Program-made: the position numbers and the translations under genes
Shown here: positions 7,791 to 16,320 of the stretch, piece by piece
Layout: the number at the start of each line of letters is the position of its first letter
Position numbering within the stretch: position 1 is the stretch's first letter
The notes under the pieces: generated by a model
What the model saw: only the letters and a program-made list of their open reading frames with translations
The model's database searches: none
What the model was told of the DNA's origin: nothing
Assembly: GCA_948815685.1 (NCBI GenBank)
Contig: CAQJOC010000004.1
Span: forward strand, 1 to 18,069
Length of the DNA stretch: 18,069 nucleotides
Direction of reading: 5' to 3'
Source: an uncultured Eubacteriales bacterium
GTDB taxonomy: Bacteria; Bacillota; Clostridia; Oscillospirales; Acutalibacteraceae

Positions 7791-8867
7791 TTAAAACATA
7801 TCCAAATTGGACAAGTTTTGCTGTACCCAATCTTCTAAGCACAAGTTGCTTTCTTTTATACTATGTGCATACTTTCCGACATATCTAAAATGCCAAGGCT
7901 CATAAATTACCCCTGTTTTTTTCATCCATTTTTTCTGATATCTCTCTATAAAACCATAGTCTGCCGCATGATCCATAAGCCATTTATATTCCTTAGTTTT
8001 ATAAAAGTCATCCTTAACTCCGTTAAAATCTACGGCGAGCCCTGTATTATGTTCACTCATTCCAGGTCTTGCGACCACTGTTTGGGCCCTTTCCTCTGAT
8101 TCTTTTAAAGAATATCCTTTATTTTGCTCTCTTTCTACCTGGTTATTAAAAAGTTTTTGTTGATATTTAACAGACCTATATCCTGATGAAATCCAAAGGA
8201 CTATCTTATCTTTAGCCGCCGCTTGAATCATTTTCTCTAAGTTTTCCCACGCCAATTCTCCAATTTCCTTGCCTCGGCATACTTTGATATCGACTATATA
8301 ACTTTCATCAAGCTTATTTTTACTGTTTACAATTACAAGTTCCGGAGGGCATTTTTGGTTCCATACGGAAAAGTCTTCAATATTTTCACTTGTGTCATTT
8401 TTATTGTTTTTATGTTGGCTTCTTTCTTTATCTTCGCCTTCATCTTCTTCATCATTTTCATTTTGGTTTTCTGTATCATTTTGGATATCTGTTTCCAGGG
8501 ATTTTTCAAATTCTTTATCAATTTCTTCGTAATTTTTTAAACTGTTTTTTTCTCTTTTAAAAGAATCTTCTCTTCCTTCATCCGTGGTTATGCTTTTACT
8601 GTCCGCTAAAATGTAAAAAGCTGTCAATCCGACAAAAAAAAGAACTACTATCAAAGATGCCGCAGAACCCCAGCAAGTTAATTTTCTTAAAAATTTAAAC
8701 ATTTTTCTTTGTTTTTGAAGTTTTATTTTATCCTTATATGATAAATGCCTGTACTCTAAGTCTCTTTTTTCCCACCCTTTTCTTTCATTTTTTCTCTCGT
8801 TTCTTCTTTTAGAGGTGTTTTTTAAGATATTTTCTGAATCATTTTTGGGACTTTTTTCCATTTTCAT
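7791..8867 (-). CDS. VanY-type D,D-carboxypeptidase (peptidase M15B), membrane-anchored
   Basis: The product removes the terminal D-Ala from peptidoglycan stem peptides. M15B zinc and catalytic residues are present: SSGYRS at 227-232, SEHNTGLAVDF at 271-281 with zinc ligands H273 and D280, and EPWHF at 323-327 with catalytic E323 and zinc ligand H326. A very basic cytoplasmic N terminus (1-62) precedes one membrane helix (about 66-87). A highly acidic, Asn/Glu/Asp-rich linker (about 100-165) leads to the extracellular enzyme, so it is a type II membrane protein. At 358 residues it is longer than minimal VanY because of the N-terminal region and linker. The second ATG (codon 3) is also reachable from the upstream AGG. 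It starts 26 nt after the large phosphoesterase and is probably cotranscribed. No vanR/S or other resistance genes are nearby, so a housekeeping role in wall maturation or sporulation is more likely than vancomycin resistance. Confidence 0.9.
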   Translation of the reverse strand: MKMEKSPKNDSENILKNTSKRRNERKNERKGWEKRDLEYRHLSYKDKIKLQKQRKMFKFLRKLTCWGSAASLIVVLFFVGLTAFYILADSKSITTDEGREDSFKREKNSLKNYEEIDKEFEKSLETDIQNDTENQNENDEEDEGEDKERSQHKNNKNDTSENIEDFSVWNQKCPPELVIVNSKNKLDESYIVDIKVCRGKEIGELAWENLEKMIQAAAKDKIVLWISSGYRSVKYQQKLFNNQVEREQNKGYSLKESEERAQTVVARPGMSEHNTGLAVDFNGVKDDFYKTKEYKWLMDHAADYGFIERYQKKWMKKTGVIYEPWHFRYVGKYAHSIKESNLCLEDWVQQNLSNLDMF

Positions 8868-8893
8868 ATCCTGCCTTCTTTTTCTACCATGTT

Positions 8894-11800
8894 CTAAGTT
8901 TTATATTTATTTTTCTTTCTGCCTTGCACCGCACTTTTATCTTTGGTTCCCTTTATTTTATTAACAAAACAAGGTTTACTCAATAAACAAAAGCTCGCAC
9001 CGTCTCTTATCTTAATGCTTGACTTCATTATATCGCTGTACGCTTTTCCCATTATTACAAGGTTTCGGTATTTTTCCTGAACTTTAAATACGTCTTCATT
9101 TTTAATATACGATTTTTCAAGTTTAAGTTTTTCAACATTTTCATATAAACTGTATTTGTATAAACAATAAAGCCCTATACTTTGATAACCCTCGTTTGTA
9201 TTTTTTTTGGGAAGTTTTATTTTTATTCTGCCATCATTCAAATTTTTTATTTCTCCGATAAAAATATCTTTTCCGTTAATCTTAACAGACCCTTTGTGGT
9301 CGGGAAAAATATACATCCTTCCATACTGACTTGTAACTTGTACAGCTGTTTTCGATTCGGATTGTATCATTCCTCCGTAAATTCTGAATTCGCCACGACA
9401 ACAGACGGGAACAAATGAATTTTTTTTATTTGCTCCCGTAATTACTCCGTCATGCATTCTAACCTTTGCTTCGGACATTAGTTTAATACCTTTTATTTTT
9501 CCTCCCATTATCTCTACGTGTCCCGACGCACAAACCGCATAGGCATTTCCTAAAGAAAAATAACTACCGCTTTCTATAAACACATGAGAACTGTTATGTG
9601 AAGAAAATAAAAACTCGCCAGAAGAAAAACTTTCACTTTTAGAATTTAAAAACGCCGATGCGTCTCTTCCGGAAAGATAAACTCCATGAGGTTTAAAACC
9701 TATTCCCCCCGAACATTTGACAGAGGCAAAATCCAACATTATAAAACTCGAGTTATCTTTAATCTCTACGGCATTAAGAGCTAAATAACACGAAAATATT
9801 TTTCTTGAATTATCTATACATACACTGTCGCCTAAAACCAGTGTTGCCCCATTTTTTACAATAAAATTGACAAACAACAGTCTGCCGTTACCTCTTATAC
9901 ATAAATTTCTGTCTATTATAATTTTTCTGCATATTCCAAAGCTATTTTCCATTTTTATCTCATTGCAGTCGGTTATTATGGTTTTTATATTTGGATTATT
10001 TAAAGCATTTAAAAATTCTTGCTTGTTTTTTACAACTTCTAGGTCTCCTCCGGTTATTTCTTCATAATTTTCCGTTAACTTATTAATGAAATTAAGTTTT
10101 TTATAATTATATACGGAAAGTCTTTGTTCATAATCAAGATTCTTAAACAGGTTAAATGAATTTTGAATTTTTTCATCGCTTGGAGCCCAAGGAACTTCAG
10201 AGATACAATTTATGGAATTAATAACCTCCGAGCTACTTACATATTTGCTTTTTTTTATGGCCTTTTCTATTATAATTCCGTCAATACATTCTGATTTTTC
10301 CGTTAATGTACTGTATTTGTATGAAGTAAAATATATTCTATCGGTTGTTATTTTTATTTTTGAATAAATAGGACAATTTAAATTATTAATTATTTTGTCA
10401 GCAGGAAATGCTGTGTTTAAATCGGATTTATAATTTTTAACTCCGGATGTTCCGGGGACTATGAAAATCGTGCCAAGCGGATTCGAAAACAAATCATAAA
10501 TTATTCCGTTTTCTTTTACTTTGCTACAGGCATATCCGGTACATTTCCCCCATGACATTGCCGGAGTCCTTGTATAAACATGGTCATGTCCTCCTATGGC
10601 AATATCTATTTTAGCCTCATAAACCAATCTAATTATTTGTTTCCCTATTTCCCGCGAATCTTTTTCGTGGTGATGTGGTCCGTTTGAATATGGTGATTTA
10701 TGTGTAAAAAGTATTTTCCATTTTGCATTTGAATCTTTTGCCGTTCTTAGTGCCCAAGAATATTGTTGTTGGTCAATTTTTAAGTATCCGTCCATGTTAT
10801 TTGTGTTTAAAACTATAAAAAGAGCACAACCTATTGTATATGAATAATATGCACCTGTACTTATAGATTGTTCCGGCAGTCCTTTTAAATTAAAATGTCT
10901 TAATATTGAATTTTCAACTCCGGCCTTTACAGCTGTTGGGCTTAATTTAGCCTCGTGGTTTCCGCTTACCGGCATCAAAACATTTTGTGCCCACAAGTTT
11001 GAACTTAAAATCCAGTCCCAATAAATTTCATTATTTCCGTCGTCTACAAAATCACCCATATGGACAATAAATCCGCCTTTAGAGAGGCATTTTACACCTT
11101 CATCGAATACTTTAAGAAAAATGTCATAGTCTTTTTTTACCATTCCCTGTGAATCAGCCAAAACCAAAATTTCCAAATCCTCAGACATATCTTTTAAATC
11201 AAATTTATATATTGGACTTAAAACTTTGCCCGTGTCATCAATTATCCTATAATAATATGTAATATTGCTTTGAAGTTCGGAAAGTTCCGTAGAATACTCA
11301 AACCTTTTTTTTATTTTATAACTGGTAATTACTCCTAAATTAATAACCGGAAATGAAAAGGGTATGCACCTACAATCTGCTTTTACCGAAGTAGACTCAC
11401 AAAAATTTTGATTTTTACAAAACTCCAAAAACAAGCGAAGTTTTTTATCCGTAAACCATCTAAATGCTCTCTGGTTACTTGCGTTTTTGCCAAACGTCAT
11501 GGTAAGACAATAAATTTCAGAAACTTTTTCTTCAAATTTGTTTTCCTGAATTTCACCAATTCCGTTTTTCCAAAAATCAAACAGAAAAGTCTGTGCAATA
11601 TCTTTTAAAAGTTCTCCCGCCCCTTCAATAAAACTTGGACTTAAATAGTCATAAGCGATTCCGTAAATTAAATTTTTAATATCTATTCCCATTAAAACTA
11701 AAAGTTTTGATATCTGCCCGTTATTTGTTTTCTTTTTAAATGCAGACCTCAAAATTAAAGAGTCAAAGGTGATTTTAAAATCAATATAAAGATTTTCGCT

Positions 11801-12457
11801 CATTCCCGACACTGTATTATAAATATGCTCAAGTATTGTCTCAATCCAGTCCTCTATAAAATCTCCTTTTTTTAAATTTTCTATTGCATCTCTTACCCAA
11901 TCGGGACATTCATCTTCATTTTTATAATAATTTGCCACAATTAAAAGAGTCAAATCATATATTGTTTTCTCTTCCGTTGTTTCAGGCTTGTAAATTTCGG
12001 TACTGGATAATTTATTTAAAACGTTGGTTATTTTGCCTATTATATAATCCGGATTCCCTACATATTTTTCTTCTGCTTGAGAGATAATATTATCTGCTAT
12101 ATATAAAATTTGGTTATCTGTGATAGTTATTTTTTTAACTAAAAATCTGGCTAATCCGCAAAAATCAAATTGTATTCCACCTCTTTTATACTGTACATCA
12201 ACTATACCCAATCCTTTTCCCAAAGTAATCGACCTTTTAGGAGATAAATGCCTTTTAATTCGATTAAGTATAAAATAATCAACGTTTTTATCGGAAATTG
12301 CCCCGGATATTTTGTTTTTAAGTCCTTCAGATTTAATTTTACAAAGATAAGCCCTCAGAATTTTTTCGACAATTTTATTTAAACGATTTTCTTCAAACCG
12401 GTCAGCTTTTGTAAATTTCTTTTTCCGAAAATTTTTCCATCGAAAAATTCTTCTCAA
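8894..12457 (-). CDS. Large metallophosphoesterase: unknown N-domain + purple-acid-phosphatase-like unit + beta-helix-like C-domain
   Basis: This 1187-residue protein has three parts. Residues 1 to about 310 are Lys-rich, probably helical, and match nothing I recognise. About 316-425 looks like the FN3-type domain preceding purple acid phosphatases (MTFGKNASNQRAFRWFT, then SNITYYYRIIDDTGK). About 428-735 is a calcineurin-like phosphoesterase with its metal motifs: LADSQ (D435), GDFVDDG (468-474), GNHE (499-502), FTHKSPY (H586) and GGHDH (622-626). The dimetal site therefore looks complete, but the GDxxY tyrosine of true purple enzymes is D472. About 805-1060 has the alternating Gly/hydrophobic turns of a right-handed beta-helix (AVEIKDNSSFIML, HVEIMGGKIKGIKL, VRMHDGVITG, FRIYGGMIQSE). 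The tail is basic. The start is TTG 12457, with AGGGA six nt upstream and an in-frame TAG four codons before it, so no upstream signal peptide is hidden. Lack of export signal is odd for this domain mix. The substrate is unknown. It precedes the VanY-like gene by 26 nt. Confidence 0.85.
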   Translation of the reverse strand: MRRIFRWKNFRKKKFTKADRFEENRLNKIVEKILRAYLCKIKSEGLKNKISGAISDKNVDYFILNRIKRHLSPKRSITLGKGLGIVDVQYKRGGIQFDFCGLARFLVKKITITDNQILYIADNIISQAEEKYVGNPDYIIGKITNVLNKLSSTEIYKPETTEEKTIYDLTLLIVANYYKNEDECPDWVRDAIENLKKGDFIEDWIETILEHIYNTVSGMSENLYIDFKITFDSLILRSAFKKKTNNGQISKLLVLMGIDIKNLIYGIAYDYLSPSFIEGAGELLKDIAQTFLFDFWKNGIGEIQENKFEEKVSEIYCLTMTFGKNASNQRAFRWFTDKKLRLFLEFCKNQNFCESTSVKADCRCIPFSFPVINLGVITSYKIKKRFEYSTELSELQSNITYYYRIIDDTGKVLSPIYKFDLKDMSEDLEILVLADSQGMVKKDYDIFLKVFDEGVKCLSKGGFIVHMGDFVDDGNNEIYWDWILSSNLWAQNVLMPVSGNHEAKLSPTAVKAGVENSILRHFNLKGLPEQSISTGAYYSYTIGCALFIVLNTNNMDGYLKIDQQQYSWALRTAKDSNAKWKILFTHKSPYSNGPHHHEKDSREIGKQIIRLVYEAKIDIAIGGHDHVYTRTPAMSWGKCTGYACSKVKENGIIYDLFSNPLGTIFIVPGTSGVKNYKSDLNTAFPADKIINNLNCPIYSKIKITTDRIYFTSYKYSTLTEKSECIDGIIIEKAIKKSKYVSSSEVINSINCISEVPWAPSDEKIQNSFNLFKNLDYEQRLSVYNYKKLNFINKLTENYEEITGGDLEVVKNKQEFLNALNNPNIKTIITDCNEIKMENSFGICRKIIIDRNLCIRGNGRLLFVNFIVKNGATLVLGDSVCIDNSRKIFSCYLALNAVEIKDNSSFIMLDFASVKCSGGIGFKPHGVYLSGRDASAFLNSKSESFSSGEFLFSSHNSSHVFIESGSYFSLGNAYAVCASGHVEIMGGKIKGIKLMSEAKVRMHDGVITGANKKNSFVPVCCRGEFRIYGGMIQSESKTAVQVTSQYGRMYIFPDHKGSVKINGKDIFIGEIKNLNDGRIKIKLPKKNTNEGYQSIGLYCLYKYSLYENVEKLKLEKSYIKNEDVFKVQEKYRNLVIMGKAYSDIMKSSIKIRDGASFCLLSKPCFVNKIKGTKDKSAVQGRKKNKYKT

Positions 12458-12588
12458 GCTTTTTCCCTACTTTCCTACATGATTTGGAGATTTTTTAGCT
12501 AAAGGTTGATAAAGATAAATTTTACTCAAACTTATTTATGCTTAATACCATTAAATCTGAAAAATCAGTCTTTTTATATATCCTTATA

Positions 12589-12618
12589 ATTATAGTGGAA
12601 TAACTTTAAAAATGTAAA
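12589..12618 (-). promoter_or_regulatory. Candidate sigma-A promoter for the phosphoesterase-vanY operon
   Basis: On the minus strand TTTACA (12618-12613) and a perfect TATAAT (12594-12589) are 18 bp apart. Transcription would start near 12582, giving a leader of about 125 nt before the TTG start at 12457. It lies just after the nfo stop codon, so the operon need not depend on readthrough from nfo. Confidence 0.5.
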
Positions 12619-12632
12619 TTCTAAAAACAAAG

Positions 12633-13466
12633 CTATTCAACAAACTTTTTTATCAGGCTTATTTCGTCTTTATATCCGCTTAAATTTTCCTGTGGAGTCT
12701 CCAAAATAAAAGGTAAGCCACAAAACTCTTTTCTTTTTACTATATTTTGTATTGCCTCGATTCCTATAGTTCCTTCGCCTATTTTTTCATGACGGTCTTT
12801 TCTGCTGCCTAAAATATTTTTACTATCGTTAAGATGTATAGCTTTAAGTCGATTAAGACCGATAACTTTATCAAATTCCCCTATAACCTTGTCCAGATGA
12901 TTTACGATATCATATCCGGCATCATATATATGGCAAGTATCCAAACAAACGCCTACTTTATCTTGAAGCTCTATTCCATCAATTATTTTTTTTATTTCCT
13001 CAAATTTCCCTCCGATTTCACTCCCTTTTCCCGCCATTGTTTCCAAAAGAACAGTTGTACTCATATCTTTCCACATTATATTATTTAATGCTTTTATAAT
13101 TTTTTCAATTCCAGCAGAAATTCCTTGTCCCGTATGACTTCCCGGATGAAAATTATAAAGATTTCCAGGGATATATTCCATTCTTTTCAAATCTTCACTC
13201 ATCATGCGTACTGAAAAATTTACCACATCTTCTTTAGAAGAACAAAGATTCATTGTATATGGTGCATGAGCAACAATTTTTCTAAAGTTGTTTTCCTTTT
13301 TTATCTTAAAAAATTTTTCAATGTCTTCTGAGTCAAGTTCTTTTGCCTTCCCTCCTCTTGGGTTTCTTGTAAAAAACTGAAACGTATTTGCTCCTATTTT
13401 TAAACAGTCTTTCGCTATCGATTCAAATCCCTTTGATATTGACAAATGACATCCTATATTAATCAT
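12633..13466 (-). CDS. nfo: Deoxyribonuclease IV (AP endonuclease, endonuclease IV)
   Basis: Nfo cleaves the phosphodiester bond 5' of abasic sites and removes 3' blocking groups in base excision repair. It is a cytoplasmic TIM-barrel enzyme with three zinc ions. All nine zinc ligands can be read: H67 (AHAPY), H107 (FHPGSH), E142 (LETMAGKG), D176 and H179 (LDTCHIYDAG), H211 (HLNDSKN), D224 and H226 (KDRHEKIGEG) and E256 (ILETP). The opening GCHLSISKG and the 277-residue length are standard. The ATG at 13466 has GGAG about 12 nt upstream on the minus strand, a rather long spacing. It is followed after 175 nt by the phosphoesterase gene on the same strand. In spore formers AP endonucleases help repair DNA during outgrowth, but nothing here shows sporulation control. 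Confidence 0.97.
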   Translation of the reverse strand: MINIGCHLSISKGFESIAKDCLKIGANTFQFFTRNPRGGKAKELDSEDIEKFFKIKKENNFRKIVAHAPYTMNLCSSKEDVVNFSVRMMSEDLKRMEYIPGNLYNFHPGSHTGQGISAGIEKIIKALNNIMWKDMSTTVLLETMAGKGSEIGGKFEEIKKIIDGIELQDKVGVCLDTCHIYDAGYDIVNHLDKVIGEFDKVIGLNRLKAIHLNDSKNILGSRKDRHEKIGEGTIGIEAIQNIVKRKEFCGLPFILETPQENLSGYKDEISLIKKFVE

Positions 13467-13587
13467 TTTATTACTTCTCTCCTCTGAATTAAAAAGTTGT
13501 TATTTTACCTTCTTATTTTCTCACTTTGATTCGTGAAATGTCTAATAAAAAAGCGTTCGAACTGGTTGTTCAGAAATACTGTTAAAA

Positions 13588-13651
13588 TTAGGACTGGCCT
13601 AAAACAGAAATTCGTAGCTATAGTTTGTTTTATTTTTTAGACAAGGCCTAG
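13588..13651. repeat. Short hairpin repeat family H, 64 bp
   Basis: TTAGGACTGGCCTAAAACA on the left pairs imperfectly with the right end, which on the minus strand reads CTAGGCCTTGTCTAAAAAAT. Read on the minus strand, its first 32 bases closely match the left end of the 224-bp element at 16321 (AGGCCTTGTCTAAAA here, AGGGCTTGTCTGAAA there, both followed by ATAAAACAAACTATA or nearly so). That link shows the short and long elements are one family. Confidence 0.7.
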
Positions 13652-13940
13652 TTGTCTATTTATTTGTGAAAAATTTAAAATTTTTATAGTTGAGCTTTTT
13701 ATCACTTTTATAAAAGGTTATGTATATAATGAGTGTAGGTGGTGGATAACTTAAAGATAGTATATTAGTTTTCCGAATTAGAAAATTTTAAAATTCTATA
13801 AATAGGTTTCGAATCTTTTAGTGTAAGCAAATAAAAAACAAAAATTACTCAAGTAACTTTGTCACTAAATTTTGTTAGTCATTAAATCTTAACACGCTAT
13901 ATTTTGGTTAATTTACATAGTCACAATATAGAAAAGAATC

Positions 13941-14117
13941 AAAAACCTCGCACAAAAGATATCTATAAACTTTAAATAAGATTGTAGCCATATTTTTAAT
14001 TGTATAGCAACGAAATCCTTAGCAATTAATAAATATTTATGCGAATTTATTATATAATTCGCTTGAAAATTTAATAGGATATTGTCGCTATATAATTTTT
14101 GCAAGGTAGGTGTTTTC
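13941..14117 (-). repeat. 175-bp repeat family P, copy D (inverted)
   Basis: Read on the minus strand it runs from GAAAACACC through TTATATAGCGACAAT and a central ATAAATATTTATTAATT to CTTATTTAAAGTTTATAG and TTTTGTGCGAGGTTTTT. These match the other three copies in the same order. The left end carries a few extra bases (CTACCTTG) relative to copy A. It is the only copy in this orientation. Confidence 0.82.
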
Positions 14118-14398
14118 GGTCCTTACCTTATAGAAGTGATAAAAAATTTTTTATCTAAAAATATTTATGTTTATATCAATAAATCTTAAAAATCAGCCTT
14201 TATTATATAATTTTTATCCAGTATATTTTAAGCTAAAATTCGTATGATTTTAATTTTATCTATATACAGGCTTTTTTAATACAATGTGGCTTATATTTAA
14301 CCTATAGATTATCATATTACAGATAATGGTCACTAAGCATCTTTAAGTTATAATCTTCTGGATACGCTTTTAGTTAAGTTATATAACATTCACTAAAA

Positions 14399-14487
14399 TG
14401 GTGCTGCTGACCGGAGTTGAACCGGTATGATGTGTTAACATCGATGGATCCTAAATCCATTGCGTCTGCCTATTTCGCCACAGCAGC
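14399..14487 (-). tRNA. tRNA-Leu (anticodon UAG), CCA encoded
   Basis: On the minus strand the acceptor stem GCTGCTG pairs with CAGCAGC, followed by discriminator A and an encoded CCA. The D-arm (TGGCGAAATAGGCAGACGCA) is typical of leucine tRNAs. The anticodon stem-loop ATGGA-TTTAGGA-TCCAT gives anticodon UAG, reading CUA and other CUN codons. The long variable arm GATGT-TAAC-ACATC marks a class II tRNA, and the T-arm is ACCGG-TTCAACT-CCGGT. It stands alone, with no neighbouring tRNA genes. Confidence 0.97.
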
Positions 14488-14536
14488 ATTAAAATTATTT
14501 ATTAATAAATTATGTCCCTAGAAAATTATATGAAAA

Positions 14537-14565
14537 ATTATAATATTAAATATCTAAAAAATCAA
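14537..14565 (-). promoter_or_regulatory. Candidate sigma-A promoter for tRNA-Leu
   Basis: On the minus strand TTGATT (14565-14560) and a perfect TATAAT (14542-14537) are separated by exactly 17 bp. Transcription would start near 14530, about 43 nt before the mature tRNA 5' end, a normal distance for an RNase P-processed leader. The surrounding DNA is very AT-rich, which raises the chance of a random match. Confidence 0.55.
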
Positions 14566-14694
14566 TAAAAATCTTTTTAAGAGAGTGGACTAAAAGGAAA
14601 ATGATGTTGTTTCAACGGGTGAAAATAGATTAAAGGAAAAGAAAATATTAAGCAGAGGTGGGAATCTTCTTTTTTATTGTACGAGGTGATAAAA

Positions 14695-15342
14695 ATGAAT
14701 AAATATAAAATCAAACGAAAAAGAAAGAAAATTCTAATTATTTTTATCTTTATTTTAAGCTTTTTATGGCTAATAGATTTTCGTTTACGCCCTTTGATTA
14801 AAAATGTAGCTGCTAATAAGGCACAAATGATTTCTACTAACGCAATTAATGAAGCCGTTCTTAAAGAACTTGATGATTCAAAATTAAAATATTCTGATTT
14901 TGTTAAAATTGAAAGAACTGATACAGGTAAAGTGTTAGCACTGACTACAGATTCAAAACGTATTAATCAGCTAAAATCTAAAATTAGCATAGCTATCCAA
15001 GAAAAGCTTTCTAACTCGGAAGTAAATAAAATAAACATTCCGCTCGGGACACTTTTAGGGGCTGAATTTTGTAGTGGAGTAGGACCTTTCATTCCGCTTA
15101 ACATATCTATATCCGGTGGTGTCATTACAGAATTTGAAAGTAAATTTTGTGAAGCAGGGATAAATCAAACTAAACATCAAATTTATCTTAATATACATAC
15201 AAAAATTGGAGCTCTTGTTCCGGGATATCCGGTAGTCACGGATGTTAATACTAATGTGAATATTGCCGAGACTATAATAGTAGGAGAAGTTCCCAATATG
15301 TATTCGGTTGGGAATCCAGGGAACATAAGAAACTTGACTTAA
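14695..15342 (+). CDS. yunB: Sporulation protein YunB
   Basis: YunB is a conserved protein of endospore formers, made in the mother cell under sigma-E in B. subtilis; its exact job is poorly defined. The 215-residue product has a basic N terminus and one membrane helix (about 12-28), with the rest probably outside the membrane. The family-like core includes IPLGTLLGAEFCSGVGPFIP (115-134), the GINQTKHQIYLNIH segment (155-168) and AETIIVGEVPNMY near the C terminus. I start at ATG 14695 because GAGGTGAT, a near-perfect match to the 16S anti-SD sequence, ends four nt upstream; the TTG six codons earlier lies on the wrong side of it. I did not find a convincing sigma-E promoter in the 200 nt between it and the divergent tRNA-Leu. 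Confidence 0.9.
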   Translation: MNKYKIKRKRKKILIIFIFILSFLWLIDFRLRPLIKNVAANKAQMISTNAINEAVLKELDDSKLKYSDFVKIERTDTGKVLALTTDSKRINQLKSKISIAIQEKLSNSEVNKINIPLGTLLGAEFCSGVGPFIPLNISISGGVITEFESKFCEAGINQTKHQIYLNIHTKIGALVPGYPVVTDVNTNVNIAETIIVGEVPNMYSVGNPGNIRNLT

Positions 15343-15682
15343 ACAATATATACAGCTGAATAATTTGAAAAATCATTTTTTCATAATACACAACAAATCT
15401 AACGAAAAAGTCACATAAAATCTACCCATTGAATTAAATAAGAACTGCAAATTTATTCTTGATCACATAAGCATAAAATTAAATTAGTTTCTAATTTATT
15501 AACAAATTAGAACATATATTATAATTGTATAATCTTTGCAGACTAATTTCAATAATATTTGCATTTATAAATTTTTTATCTATTTAAAAATAGTAATCAG
15601 CGCAGAGGACAAAATAGTTAAAAATTTTAAAAGGTGTTAAGATTGATAAATGTATTAAATTATTTCTTCATTGCCACCATAT
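15343..15682. other. Intergenic tract with two AT-rich inverted repeats
   Basis: This 340-nt region between convergent yunB and the TIGR04086 gene holds no gene that I can support. Two hairpins are visible. TGAAAAA-TCAT-TTTTTCA lies at 15366-15383, just after the yunB stop. TTCTAATTT-ATTAAC-AAATTAGAA lies at 15489-15512 with a perfect 9-bp stem. Either could help end transcripts, but both lack GC-rich stems and a clean T-run. Confidence 0.6.
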
Positions 15683-16090
15683 TTACTTGTGCTTTTTATT
15701 TACTCCTATTATTCCGCCTAGGCCGCCACAAAACAGCATAATAAAAAGTCTTATTAATGTGAGTAAACTCAAAGGTGTCCTAACAGAAGCAAGACCTGCA
15801 ATAAAAACAAACACAAACATTAGAAATGCACATAATAAACCATAAATCAATCCTTTTTCTTTAGATAATCTAGATGAAAAATATCCTCCCATGAATGCCC
15901 CTATGCCAGATGATATGAGCATAATAGGTTCTATTAAGCTTTCGGATATGCTTGAACTTTTCACAAAAGCAAAAGCTAAAATGAATAATAAAGTTCCACA
16001 TAACGTAAGTCCTGACAGCACACCTATACCTATCGGTTTTATACGAATAACATTAGTCCCTAGTTCTAAAAAAGTTTTTCTTTTGTTCAT
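15683..16090 (-). CDS. TIGR04086 family (YrzE-like) small membrane protein
   Basis: The 135-residue protein has four predicted membrane helices (about 20-42, 52-72, 79-101 and 108-130), separated by short loops and ending in a basic tail. Gly-rich helix motifs such as SSGIGAFMGGYFSSRLSKEKG (60-80 region) and FCGGLGGIIGV near the C terminus fit the TIGR04086/DUF3792 family of Firmicutes, whose B. subtilis member is YrzE. The function of the family is unknown. I start at the ATG at 16090, because AAGGAG lies seven nt upstream on the minus strand; an ATG eight codons earlier would absorb that site. It is monocistronic and convergent with yunB. Confidence 0.82.
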   Translation of the reverse strand: MNKRKTFLELGTNVIRIKPIGIGVLSGLTLCGTLLFILAFAFVKSSSISESLIEPIMLISSGIGAFMGGYFSSRLSKEKGLIYGLLCAFLMFVFVFIAGLASVRTPLSLLTLIRLFIMLFCGGLGGIIGVNKKHK

Positions 16091-16320
16091 TGCTAAACTC
16101 CTTTTCAAAAACATTGAATAAAAAATATAAAATAATAATTGAAAATATTTATTATATAACTAAAGGCTACAAAAGAGTTATTTTCCTTTGCGGTATTAAT
16201 ATTCTATTTAAATATATTTTATTCCGGAATACCTTAATTAATGATTTATATTAAATTTTCTGCAAAATCAAAACATACTTTAAATAAAAGATAAAATATT
16301 GGATTATATAGGTATTCTGA

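Larger units (their letters stand above)
13467..14398. other. Gene-free, AT-rich, repeat-bearing tract between nfo and tRNA-Leu
   Basis: About 930 nt have no credible coding sequence; the one longer open frame (13913-14104, minus) is only a reading of repeat copy D. It contains a hairpin repeat (13588-13651) and repeat copy D (13941-14117), listed separately. It also has an exact 18-bp palindrome GATAAAAAATTTTTTATC at 14138-14155 and a hairpin formed by AAGGTAGG and CCTTACCTT at 14103-14129. A short stretch at about 13722-13760 resembles a gene start (TATAATG, then AGGTGGTGG) but opens a frame of only about nine codons. Confidence 0.7.

Noticed and set aside
7791..8867. Vancomycin-resistance role for the VanY-like gene
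   Set aside because: No vanRS, vanHAX-type ligase or other resistance genes are in the window, and M15B carboxypeptidases are common housekeeping enzymes.
13913..14104. Minus-strand open frame of 63 codons near the tRNA
   Set aside because: It is a reading of repeat copy D, and the frame is not kept in the other three copies.
12541..14220. Similarity between 12551-12580 (AAATCTGAAAAATCAGTCTTT) and about 14181-14200 (AAATCTTAAAAATCAGCCTTT)
   Set aside because: The match is short and in very AT-rich DNA; with only two occurrences it cannot be separated from chance.
14581..14694. T-box or other riboswitch leader before yunB
   Set aside because: The GGTG and GTGG motifs there do not form a T-box antiterminator sequence or any riboswitch core I know, and no terminator precedes the gene.
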